A stretch of DNA of 64,000 nt, taken from contig CM046850.1 of the NCBI GenBank assembly GCA_025618425.1, forward strand, positions 7,623,249 to 7,687,248, in the 5' to 3' direction. Source of the DNA: Heliocidaris tuberculata. Taxonomy: Eukaryota > Echinodermata > Echinoidea > Camarodonta > Echinometridae. Position 1 is the first letter of the stretch, and the number at the start of each line of letters is the position of its first letter. The translations under genes were made by a program, and so were the position numbers. This document shows, piece by piece, positions 54,901 to 63,830 of this stretch. Below the pieces are notes generated by a model. That model was not told the origin of the DNA, searched no databases, and saw nothing but the letters and a program-made list of their open reading frames with translations.

Positions 54901-57529
54901 TCATTGTTATTCATAAATGTTCTGCTCTGTTATCTCAATGCACTTTCTTTTTTGATGCTCCAATTTTTTTCTAGACTGTGCTCCAACGTGAGACAGAACC
55001 TCGCATCTCCAGCCCCTCGGATCCTGACTTTGCCCACTCTGACGAGATGTCTGTGACAGAGGGAGATGACCCATCACCATCAGTCTCCCTGTCATCACCT
55101 GTGGACAACATCTCAGAAGCTGCAGACCTGCAGGCATCAGCAGAGGGAACTTACCCAACAGCAATTGACTCTGCTAGGGCTTTGGATGAAGAGCATCAGC
55201 AGGAAACCAGTGCTGTTCTGCTCAACTTTGTATCACCACCAACTCCACTAGCTTCTGAGACCCCAGGAGTAGATGATCATCCTTTCCAACAGCCAAGACC
55301 GCTTGAGGATTCTTATCCACTGGAGTTCCTGGGTCAGGATTGTGAGTCTGTTCTTCCACCAATCAGTCGGACTGGACTGACATCTGGAAAATACCAAACA
55401 GCCTCATTGTCTACAGATCTAGACAGCAGCATCCTGGAGCCAAGTACCTCAAGCGACTCTGCAGGGACTTTGGACGAAGAGCCAGAGCCAAGCTCCAGTC
55501 CTGTCCTACTCAACTTCATATCACCACCAACTCCACCAGATTCTGAGGCCACAAGTGCTGATCATCTCTTCCAACAGCCAAGGCCTTTTGGGGATTCTTC
55601 TCCACAGGAGTTCCTGGGCCAGGATCGCGAGTACGTCCTTCCACCAATCAGTCAGACTGGTCCGACGGCTGGAGGATTTCAAACAGCCTCCTTGTCTGCA
55701 GATCTAGACAGCAGCATCCTGGAACCAACCACCCCAAGCGACTGCGTAGAGACTTTGGATGAAGAGCCACAGTCAAGCTCCAGTCCCATTCTACTCAACT
55801 TCATATCTCCAACTCTACCAGATTCTGACCACTCCCAACAGCAGCAATCGATCAGGAATACTTCTCCACAGGAGTTCCTCGGCCAGGATCATGAGTACAT
55901 CCTTCCACCAATTGATGCAGCCGGACTGGCTCCAGTATTTTGCTCAGCTTCAGATTCTCAGCTGATACCATCACAGGAATCTACTCCATCAGCAACACAG
56001 GCACATCCAGCTATCGTCCAGACTGAAAGTGGAGCTAACAGATCAAATGACCAGAAGTGAGTATAATAAAGATTTGTAAAAAGTGTTTGCTTAACTGGCA
56101 TGTCTCTTTGAGAAAAAAAAAAACTTCTACAAAACACTAAACATAACATAAAATTTATCAGAAATTAAGAAAATAGAGATGGTTAACAAATGGCAGATAA
56201 ATCTTTTTTTTTTTTTTTTTGCATTCAAAAAATTTGTCTAAGTCTCAAAATATGTACCTTATATCATGAATTTTGTTATCCCTTTTGTTGTCTTAATTTG
56301 AATAAAATTGACTACATCAGAAATATATTTCTAATAACTGGTACATTTCAAATGATTAAATTTCCCCCCAAAATTAATCAACCATATTTTTTCTTTAAAA
56401 AAATATATAATCTTACATTTTAAAAAGTAAATTTATATATTACATTTCTACACATAATCACATAAAATTCAGCTATACATTATTTTGAAGAAAAAAAACG
56501 AATATGGAATACATGTACTAATATTCATTTTTTTTTTTCTCAACCAACAGCACTCCTCCAACCAGTGCTAACTCATTGAGCCTCAACTCGTCCTCAACTT
56601 CTGAGTCATCAACATCATCCCCTGGTGTCCAGGCTTGGACCAGTGTGACTGCACTCACCAGCATCCACCAAGTGATGCAGTCTGTATCTCCACCAAGATG
56701 TAACAACATGGTGCGTGAGAAGAAGGACCTTGCTTTATGGACACCATGCAGCACAGCAGGTGACATTGAGCTGGGGAGAGGCTCTAACGGTGCCGTCTAC
56801 CTCTTCAGGCATGCCAGAACACAAGATCCTATTGCCGTGAAGAGGTTTCCCCTTTCAAGAGATCCCGATTACAGACGGCGCCAACTGTTCAACATGAGAG
56901 AGGAAGCCAGCATCCAGAAAGACCTTGGAGCACATCGCCACTTCCCAAGATACCACGGCTATGTTCCACTGGATGGACACACCCTGGCTCTTGCTATGGA
57001 ATTTGTGGGGGACAGTAGGCAAGGGAGGAGCACCACACTCTCTGAGGCTTTGTACTCAAGATCTTCTGCATGGCACCAGAGAGATGCTTATAGGATTGCC
57101 TTCGACGTTGCTGATGGCATCAGAGTCATGCATCGGGAAGGATTCCTCATCAATGACCTGAAGTCAAACAACGTACTGCTAAGTTTAGAATTAGGTCTTC
57201 TCAGGGGAAAGGTTATTGATTTTGGCCATGCAACACGACGCAACAACCCCTGCAGAGTTTACCGACTAACCACCGATGAAAAGCAGAGATATCGCACCAG
57301 GGGACTTTATAATCATATTGCACCAGAAGTTGCCCTGGATGGCCAGTACCCAACAGTTAGATCAGACACTTATCAGGTTGGGAAGATTCTTGTTGAAATG
57401 GGACTTCATCTGAAACTCGATGCCCTCCAAAACGTAGGAAAAGAGTGTTGTGACATCAACCCACAGAAGAGACCAAACCTGGAATATATTGTAGCAGTAC
57501 TAGAAGCCATAGAGTCGTCGGCACACTGA
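51995..57529 (+). CDS. F-BAR-like / tandem-repeat / protein-kinase gene (six exons)
   Basis: Proposed exons: 51995-52014 (MDDPRF plus two bases, donor CG|gtaaat), 53191-53450, 53917-54078, 54413-54496, 54975-56056 and 56551-57529 (stop TGA). All internal introns have GT/AG ends, and phases agree throughout (2, 0, 0, 0, 2). Exons 2-4 give helices like an F-BAR start (VVRFLYILASEMG; LAMQLQDIANGL; DIKQTWTDTHQTAATYRQKC) and a coiled coil (RKLRVQKEELYTAQQRVKDL). Exon 5 is acidic, Ser/Pro-rich and repetitive. Exon 6 is the kinase. The product of about 860 residues resembles FES/FER in having a membrane-binding N-terminus and C-terminal kinase, but it lacks SH2 and the kinase is not tyrosine-type by motif. 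The F-BAR part is short and is my inference. Exon 2 needs a one-base frameshift or an alternative acceptor at 53264. Regulation is unknown. Confidence 0.7.
53191..53450 (+). CDS. Exon 2 of the kinase gene, F-BAR-like first helices, frame problem
   Basis: The acceptor ctctctcaacag precedes 53191. Joined to exon 1 the frame reads THFQVDIVNLIKSTFLTIKF and then FNTIAT, but it meets TGA at about 53279. The other frame, open from 53265 to the donor at 53450 (CAT|gtaaga), reads LRADVGDQVVRFLYILASEM and on into exon 3. Removing one base near 53267-53270 would join them into a continuous amphipathic helix. Alternatively an acceptor (ttttcaacaccatag) makes 53265 the exon start. The first reading needs a sequencing or genuine frameshift; the second leaves exon 1 phase unmatched. 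Confidence 0.5.
53917..54078 (+). CDS. Exon 3 of the kinase gene
   Basis: Bounded by ctctgcttctcacttcag and AAG|gtatat, 54 codons, phase 0 at both ends. It encodes a helical segment, DLANHMSVPPSHDFNQ then TLMDIKQTWTDTHQTAATYR. Its pattern resembles the second helix of FCH/F-BAR domains. Confidence 0.7.
54413..54496 (+). CDS. Exon 4 of the kinase gene, coiled coil
   Basis: Bounded by ttcttttcatgttag and CAG|gtaaga, 28 codons, phase 0. The peptide GLERKLRVQKEELYTAQQRV then KDLEALLQ has clear heptads and closes the predicted helical region. Confidence 0.7.
54975..56056 (+). CDS. Exon 5 of the kinase gene, disordered repeat linker
   Basis: Bounded by ccaatttttttctag and AA|gtgagt, 1082 bases (phase 0 in, phase 2 out). 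It encodes about 360 residues rich in Ser, Pro, Asp and Glu, with three tandem repeats (see 55167-55991). Conserved islands 'LLNFISPPTP' and 'PQEFLGQDxEYxLPPI' inside a disordered chain look like binding motifs or phosphosites. This exon has no intron-like interruptions or stops, supporting expression. Confidence 0.8.
55167..55991 (+). repeat. Three tandem ~95-codon repeats in the linker
   Basis: Repeats begin at 55167, 55455 and 55740, giving unit lengths of 96, 95 and about 84 codons. Each reads D(S/C)...LDEE...VLLNF(I/V)SP, then PTP, then (Q)EFLGQD.E.(V/I)LPPI, and ends in SILEP(S/T)T-type text. Repeat 3 is shortened in the middle. Nucleotide identity is still high between repeats 1 and 2, so the duplication is not ancient. 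Confidence 0.85.
56551..57529 (+). CDS. Exon 6 of the kinase gene, protein kinase domain and stop
   Basis: After the acceptor ttctcaaccaacag a Ser/Thr-rich stretch leads to the kinase. Motifs: glycine loop GRGSNGAV (56774), VAIK-type AVK with the lysine at 56840, catalytic loop LINDLKSNN with Asp at 57155, DFG at 57218, APE at 57320, and the CCDINPQKRP motif with the conserved Arg near the end. All residues needed for phosphotransfer are there. The usual HRD is IND, so it is a non-RD kinase and probably does not need activation-loop phosphorylation. The motif style suggests a TKL/STK-like group with HNDLK-type loops known from invertebrates. The stop at 57527-57529 is followed by AATAAA at about 57760 and 57836. 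Confidence 0.88.
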
Positions 57530-57991
57530 AAGATTCTGCAGGAGAATATTGTCAAGTTGCATGTCCAAAGTCAGGGGGGCTACCACATCAACACACATTA
57601 ACATGGGGGAATAACCAAAGTGCGGAGGATAAGCATGTTGATTACAATATCCAAAAACATTGATCAAAATGCAATAAGAGGGGTGGGATGCAAATTCACT
57701 ATGTTGTATTTGCTAACAAAACGGTAAGTATTTCATGATTGTAAATACAATTGGAGTATCAATAAATTGATTTAAAAAAAACAACCAAAAAAAACTAAAC
57801 TGTGATGTATCTGTATATCATTGATGATTAAGAGTTTCAATAAATTGTCTCCAGACAAAACCAAACTGATGTATCTGTCTTTTATCAATGTGCATGTCGT
57901 TTGTTGTTTTATGTGTTTTATTTTTTTTGTTTAAATGTATTCATTATTTTGTTATATATTCAATAAATCCACCTATTAATTGCTTCATTTA

Positions 57992-58032
<41 letters not shown>

Positions 58033-58400
58033 GTGCTGAGATGAGCACCTGAAGTCTTGGATACGTTATCACTGAGTTTGGGCCATAGTATCATCAGCAA
58101 AATAAAACAAGAGATGCTATGGGATCAAAGTGGGGAGGGAAGCAATGGGGGTGTTGATAACAATAACCGGAAACATAGATCAAAATGCAACATGTATCAA
58201 CAAGGGGGGGGTACCAAATAATATTTGGGAAGCACATTGACCACTTTGTATTTGCTAACAACATCTAATTTATTCAACAATCTCATAAAATCAGAGTTTG
58301 AATGAATATCTAAATATCAAACAAAAACAAAATCTGCATTATTTTTCATGGCTGTATGAAATGAGGGTTTCAATAAAATTTCTCATTTTTTTCTTTTTTT
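57530..58400 (+). other. 3' untranslated region and a duplicated copy of it
   Basis: Within the first 430 bases after the stop there are at least three aataaa signals (about 57760, 57836 and 57961), so poly-A site choice is ambiguous. The segment about 57590-57720 ('acattgatcaaaatgcaa', 'ttgtatttgctaacaa') is repeated diverged at about 58150-58265. (TA)n and poly-T lie at 57992-58032. Confidence 0.45.
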
Positions 58401-58739
58401 GAAACATAAACAAACAGATGTGATAGTGTATTATTGATGTGTACACTTTTAGTCTTATTTGAGAGTAAAACAAATGTGAAGAAAAGAGAGAAGAAAATGT
58501 GTATGCATTAGTTTATGAAAAAAAATAAATGAGAAGAATATAAAAGAATGAGTAAAGTGAAAGACATGATGTGACTGAAATTGCAAGGTTTTATGTTGTT
58601 TCCATTATCATGAAGAGAATGAATATTCTGCGGTATTATAAGGAGTACGAGAGTTAAATTGTTGAAATGATGTACATGTATGTTGTCTGAGATAAAAGAA
58701 AACAAAAAGTGGTATACCACACAACAGAGATAGCATCCA

Positions 58740-58955
58740 TGAGAAAGAGAAGTAGACAAAGAGAGATAGAAATAGAGAAAGAGAGGGAGAGAGAGAGGGA
58801 GAGAGAGATAGAGAAAGGGAGAGAGAGAGGGAGAGGGGGAGAGAGAGAGAGGGAGAGGGAGAGAGGGAGAGAGATAGGGAGAGGGAGATAGAGAAATAGA
58901 GAGGGAGAGGGAGAGAGAGAGAAAGAGAGAGGGAGAGAGAGAGAGGAGAGAAAAT
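58740..58955. repeat. Polypurine (GA)n-rich tract
   Basis: About 215 bases of GAGA/GGGAGA units, the complement in style of the 22.6-kb pyrimidine tract. Frames of up to 156 codons on the other strand (SLSLSPSL) are artefacts. Confidence 0.9.
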
Positions 58956-58962
58956 AAAGACT

Positions 58963-59151
58963 GTAAAACCAGAAACATTTAATTTTAGCCAATTTCTCAA
59001 AATGGCTCAGACTCATGAAAGTTTCATTCATATTAAATTACAACTGACTCAACAATGAAGTTTTGCAATTCACAAACTTAATGTTTCTTGCTGCGAAAAT
59101 GGCTGTTGTTTGAAATTAATTCATGTCTTGAACGTTTCTGGTTCAACAGTA
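58963..59151. repeat. Dispersed repeat, copy 2
   Basis: It opens 'taaaaccagaaacattt' and carries 'catgaaagtttcattc', 'aattacaactgactcaac' and 'atgtttcttgctgcgaaaat' in the same order as 1187-1393. Confidence 0.55.
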
Positions 59152-59297
59152 ATATAGAGAAATAAAGAAAGAATGAGATATAAGGAGTAACAGAGAAGTT
59201 GTGTAAGGAGAATGAGAATGACCTAATAGTAGGGAAATAGAGAGAGTGTGTGTGTGTGTGTGAGAGTAATGAGAATGAAAAACATTGTTAAATATTA

Positions 59298-59908
59298 GCC
59301 AGTTCATACTGACTACATGGTACAAATGACCCTGAAATGACCCTTATTTGTACGTACATGCATCTGTGTTGGGTTGGTGGAAGCGCTACTTGTTAAACTA
59401 AAATCATACTGATGTGTGCATTATGGTGCATAAAGGTCAACTGCACTTGGTACAAATGACCTTTATCTGCACATGCAAATTGTAATTACGAACTGGCGGA
59501 TTATTGGGCTTGTTACAAAGCTGCATCAAACATTATCTGGAATTAATGTAGTGAAATCGGTTGTAGCATTTGGTGAATGCAAATCATAAGCAGATTTATG
59601 CTAAATTGAGACTCCAGTCAAATACGAATATATGTACAAATTCCAGTCAATTCCGGTCATTCCACAGTAATGGAATTAATCATTTGTACCGAGTAAAATT
59701 GACCTTTATACACTGACATTTTGTACGCACCATGATGCACGCATCAGTATGATTTTGCATTAAACAAGACGTGTCCATTAACCGGTTCATCCTTATATTA
59801 ACCCTATGGGAATTTGAGAATTCAGTAGTCAACGAATTAAAACAATAACACGCATGCGCATACAAATTGGGGTCATTTCAGGGTCATTTGTACCAAATAC
59901 GAACTGGC
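59298..59908. mobile_element. 611-bp palindromic DNA element with 6-bp target duplication
   Basis: It starts GCCAGTTCATA and ends ACGAACTGGC. The arms also share 'tacaaatgaccctgaaatga' and its complement 'tcatttcagggtcatttgta'. atatta stands directly on both sides (59292-59297 and 59909-59914). Inner arms around 59410-59500 and 59660-59765 ('tgatg.gtgcat', 'aaaggtcaa') form a second inverted pair. No coding region. Confidence 0.8.
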
Positions 59909-60139
59909 ATATTAGCCATGAAGATGCTACATACAATTTTACAAAACATCCCAGTTTCAAATGACATTATTTTAAAACAAAGGAAAAGAGATGTCCTTAT
60001 GTAGCCAAATGGTGCCATATCATTAGACATATGGCCAAAAGATAGTTGCCCTTTTCATTGAATAAAGAATTATCCTTACTTGGCAATGATCCACCAAATC
60101 CCCTCACACTCATATTCAAAAAGGTAGTAAACCGTGTCC

Positions 60140-60470
60140 TCCTTTTGAATCTTCTGAAATGGTTACTCTTTTCCCAGATGACTTAACCCATTGCCCACGG
60201 GAACCGACTGGTTCCTGTATAAGCCTATGGGAAAGAGAGAACCATGTAGTCAATGGTTTGAATAGATAATAGTTTTCTTCCAGAATACAATTAACTTTGC
60301 ACAAGTCAAATCTGTTAGGACCACAAAAAAACAGTTTTGACTTATGCAATATTCGACTTAGGAAATGTAAATAACACATATCTTGCGCAGTTTGGTTAAA
60401 AGAAATTGATTCGACTTTGCATAACTTTGAGTTATGCAAGGTTGACTGTACATAATACAATATACAAATG
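60140..60470. repeat. Probable repeat fragments
   Basis: 'acttaacccattgcccacgg' and 'ggttcctgtataagcctatg' at 60180-60230, and an inverted relation around 'gacttatgcaatattcgact' and 'cgactttgcataactttgag' at 60340-60430, suggest eroded MITE pieces. The 114-codon frame across them is not supported. Confidence 0.35.
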
Positions 60471-60572
60471 CAAAAATTTGAAGATCTAATTTTTAATGTT
60501 ATATCTCTGTATCAAAACATATAATGGATTAAATCCCATACATATCATTATAATTGTCATCGACACAGATCT

Positions 60573-60731
60573 GGGCCCCGTTGCATAAAACTTACCATTA
60601 ACGGTAACTTTGCCATCAATGGTAACTCCCATGGAAACCTTGATTTTGATTGGCTGTTGAGTGATGTTACCATGGTAGTTACCATTGATAGCAGAGTTAC
60701 CATTAATGGTAAGTTTTATGCAACGGGGCCC
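60573..60731. mobile_element. 159-bp MITE with 'gggccccgttgcataaaa' ends
   Basis: The left 'gggccccgttgcataaaact' and the right 'agttttatgcaacggggccc' are exact complements. The next bases, 'taccattaacggtaac' and 'gttaccattaatggta', continue the stem. The central loop contains 'gattttgattggctgttgag', matching the loop style of the 47399 MITE. Confidence 0.85.
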
Positions 60732-60739
60732 TGGACACA

Positions 60740-62131
60740 AAAACATAGTCACATACAAACATAGTCTTACTACTTTGAACCTTTTCCCTTTTTCAGCCCT
60801 CAAAGAGATTCAAACCATATTGTTTTGGGAAAAAAATCTGTGTACTGATGGAATATTAAAGGCATTCAATTCTGAATTTTAATTTATGAGTGTAATATAA
60901 TAAGGATATTTCTTGCTTCATAAACGTAAGGAAAGAAAACACTTTGCCATAGATAAAATCAAAAAGTCGAATCTCAGTCGTAGACAAAACATCGTTATTT
61001 CTATTTAAAGTCTCAAAGAGTAACAATTATGTAGGACTCACACAAGCTGTCATAGAGAATTGAGTAATGGAGTAAAAAAATTGAGTAATTATATTTATGG
61101 AAAGTATAGTATAGTTTATTGTTTCCAAACAAGAGCTGGAGTACCAAGGCTCATATAACAGATACTAGTCCTTCAATAAAGAATTAATTTTACGATGTTG
61201 AAATGAGAGATGATAGCATATCTACTACAAGTAAATATATTCTGACAATACTACTGATGTTTGTGGGTTTTGGTTCTAAATATGTTATAGTATACATGTT
61301 CAGAACAATTTGGGTTACTACAGTAGTTGCATTTTAGAAGGTTTTTAAGCAAGATAAAATAATTTTGTTTATGACAAAATCCACACAGACAAGTGGGGAG
61401 AAACATGACTTCCTGTTTTCTAGAAACATGATTTCCTTTTTATCAAGAAAATCTTCTAGTGTGTATTAGTTCACCATCCTGTTTCCCAATAATAATTGAC
61501 CCCTCTTTGAGAAATTTATGCTTATATACTTACATTATCTTTCATAAATTCATGCTCTTGGCTTGCCAATGTCAAATGAAGGAAAAGTCATGACAATCAC
61601 ACCATACTAGTCGTAATTTCATCACTTACACAATTATGTACATTTAAGGCATGTGACATAAAACAGGCCAATGACACAAATATTGGCACACGTGAACAAA
61701 TGAAAGAACATTATTACCAAAATTTGGTCATAGTACAATATATGTACATGATGGAATTGCTATTGCTATCCGATTCTTTGGTAACAGGACACCACTGGAC
61801 ACTGAACTGAAACAAGCACTTCTTATATCATCTGTTACCTTTATAATTAAAATATACACTGATTATTCAAAATCAGCATCAGTGGTCTCCTGTTCAGATA
61901 ACTAAAATAAAATGCACTGGATTTTGAAAGAAAGACCTCTTTTAAAAAATGTATAATACTTACTGTCTTGTAAATGTTCACATAAAATAGAAATTCTCCT
62001 TCTATAGATATTATTGCTATTGGTGTTATCAAAATTTCATTGTGTGTGACTTGAGGAGCAACACTTCAATGAGCACTTCTAGAAAAAAAAAAAAGATTTA
62101 TATGTCAACATGAATGATTTTTGTGATGCTC
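60740..62131. other. Intergenic AT-rich DNA
   Basis: No exon, terminal repeat or RNA gene was recognised between the 60573 MITE and the aminopeptidase 3' region. Frames are all under 70 codons. Confidence 0.3.
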
Positions 62132-62259
62132 AATCTGGTATGATGCAAATTATTTTGTCATTCACATCGCTGAGACTAACCTCTAAAATCTAAATAATCT
62201 GGTATGATGCAAATTATTTTGTCATTCGCATCGCTGAGACTTACCTCTAGACTCTAAAT
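62132..62259. repeat. 64-bp direct repeat, two copies
   Basis: 'aatctggtatgatgcaaatt' begins at 62132 and again at 62196. The two 64-base units differ at only a few positions. They sit just downstream of the aminopeptidase stop on its minus strand. Confidence 0.85.
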
Positions 62260-62351
62260 AATGTTACAGACTTAACCTGGTTGTGTCAATTTTAGACAAT
62301 GGAGGGATGGATTAAATCCACATGATTAGAAGCCCATCATGTAAAAGGCCG

Positions 62352-63830
62352 TCATGGCTGCAATCGGCGCCCCGTTGGCACACCCGGGAAAGGTCCAGAG
62401 GATCCTGCAATGTCTATGTGAGGGTAGGCTATGGGTGTAGAGAAGTCTTGGCCATGCTGATGAACAAAAATATAATACACATTGCATGAAAATGAAATCA
62501 AGATATCCTTGACTCCTTCACTGCATGAGAAATCAGAATAATACACCTCCATAATCATGAAATTCATATTTTAGTTCATCCTTTATATCGCTCCCTCTGT
62601 TTCTCTCTCTCTTTCTTTGAATCTCAATCTCTCTTTCTCTATGTCTCAGTCTCTCTCTTCCTCTCTCTCTCTTTAAAACTTTTCTTCCTTACTCTCTGTC
62701 TCTCTCAGTCCCACCCTCTCTCTTCCTTCCTCTCAAACACATATTCTCTCTATCCAATTATAATCAGCATGATTTGCTGCTTCATTCATGTGAAAACAAA
62801 AATCAAATTAACATTTAATTCTGAAGCCATCATAAAGAATACTAATGGAATATCTCTCTTGCTCTTCACTCCCCACTCTCTCTATCACCATCTCCATTAC
62901 TCTTTTCTTTCTTTAATTATTTGTTTGTTTCCTTTCTTCCTTTCTTACTACTCTCTCTCTCTCTTTCTCTTACTCTCTCACTCACACCCCACACTCTATT
63001 TCTTTGAGTAATCACCACAATTCACTTCTGCTATGAAAAGAAGATAAGTGTCAAACCCACCTTGTCCAATCTTGAAGCCATCATAAGGAACGCTGCAAGA
63101 CTCTGATGACCTCTAGCAGTCATTGAGGAAGGCTGGCTGTTTGACTGTAGGACGTCCTCATATTCAGCCTTCCCCTTGTGGAATGCATACATGTAGTCCT
63201 GGACATAAATACCATTTACATGATCAAAAGTTAAGATCCTTTTATTTTTATAAATTTTTGCATGTTACATATAAAACAATGTTTCTGTATAATTTTAAAG
63301 TCATAACAATGGCTAGAGTTCCAGTAACCATTTTTGATGCACAGGAAAAAACAAGGGATAAACCTTACCAGGACCCTCTTGCATAAAAAGTTAGGTCTAA
63401 AAGCAAAAAAAAAAAAAAAAAGCAAATCAAGTCCAAAATACACGATCTTGATTGGTTGAAAAATCAAGTTGCATTTAATATTTGGAGTTACATTTAAATA
63501 CAACTATTTATGCAAGAGGTCCAGGGTAACCATCCACTACTCCTGTGTCCTGACACTTGTAGATAGAAACATAGTCACCTGACAGGGATTAACACTTTTA
63601 GCCTGTCAATCGATAGTCAAAAGAATGAACAATCATTGCTCCCACATCATACATACTAGATAATACATAAACAAATCAAATATATTCTCCATCTACTTCT
63701 ACCTGTTCACAGAATAGCAAACCAAAAATATATAAATCTATGGAAAACTATGAAAAAATAATTGGCTTTGTATTGTGTACCTCTCGCCTGATGGTGGAGA
63801 TTTCAAATGGGTCTGCGATCAAATCACAAG
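62352..63830 (-). CDS. Leucine-aminopeptidase family (M17) gene, last three exons
   Basis: Minus-strand exons: 63830-63781 (acceptor ttcattccag, donor GAG|gtacac), 63198-63061 (acceptor tttatgtccag, donor AAG|gtgggt) and 62456-62352 (acceptor ttgttcatcag, stop TGA). Phases fit: the first enters with two bases of a split codon, and the later junctions are phase 0. The joined peptide has CDLIADPFEISTIRRE, AEYEDVLQSNSQPSSMT, ARGHQSLAAFLMMASRLDK and AYPHIDIAGSSGPFPG. The HIDIAG block corresponds to the HLDIAG signature near the C-terminus of M17 leucyl aminopeptidases, metal-dependent exopeptidases. Text of this type is closest, from memory, to the putative-aminopeptidase subgroup named for nematode W07G4.4. 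Metal-binding and active-site residues lie in upstream exons outside the window. The last seven or so residues appear frameshifted. Confidence 0.8.
62570..63015. repeat. CT-rich low-complexity DNA in the last intron
   Basis: Two pyrimidine-rich blocks (about 62590-62755 and 62855-62998) of ctct/ttct units flank ordinary sequence. The 80-codon frame through the second block is an artefact. Confidence 0.7.
63061..63198 (-). CDS. Penultimate exon of the M17 aminopeptidase gene
   Basis: It has 46 codons with phase 0 on both sides, beginning DYMYAFHKGKAEYEDVLQ and ending ASRLDK. It lies between two good splice sites and reads directly into HGQDFSTPI of the last exon. It corresponds to the part of M17 enzymes just after the second metal-binding region. 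Confidence 0.8.
63368..63525. mobile_element. Intronic MITE in the aminopeptidase gene
   Basis: The left 'ccaggaccctcttgcataaa' and the right 'tttatgcaagaggtccagg' are inverted complements with one difference. A poly-A run follows the left arm, and 'gattggttgaaaaatcaag' forms part of the loop. Style and length resemble the other 'gcataaa' MITEs in the window. Confidence 0.65.
63781..63830 (-). CDS. Antepenultimate exon of the M17 aminopeptidase gene
   Basis: This 50-base exon (two bases plus 16 codons) reads CDLIADPFEISTIRRE. It is short, but both splice sites are canonical and its frame continues exactly into the next exon. The intron between them contains a MITE (63368-63525). Confidence 0.65.

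Noticed and set aside
54978..56060. Exon 5 as a stand-alone intronless gene of 360 codons.
   Set aside because: A strong acceptor precedes it, a GT donor lies four bases before the in-frame TGA, and phase 2 fits the acceptor of the kinase exon exactly.
58508..59000. 130-156 codon minus-strand ORFs (SLSLSLS...).
   Set aside because: They arise from the GA-rich tract; three frames are open at once.
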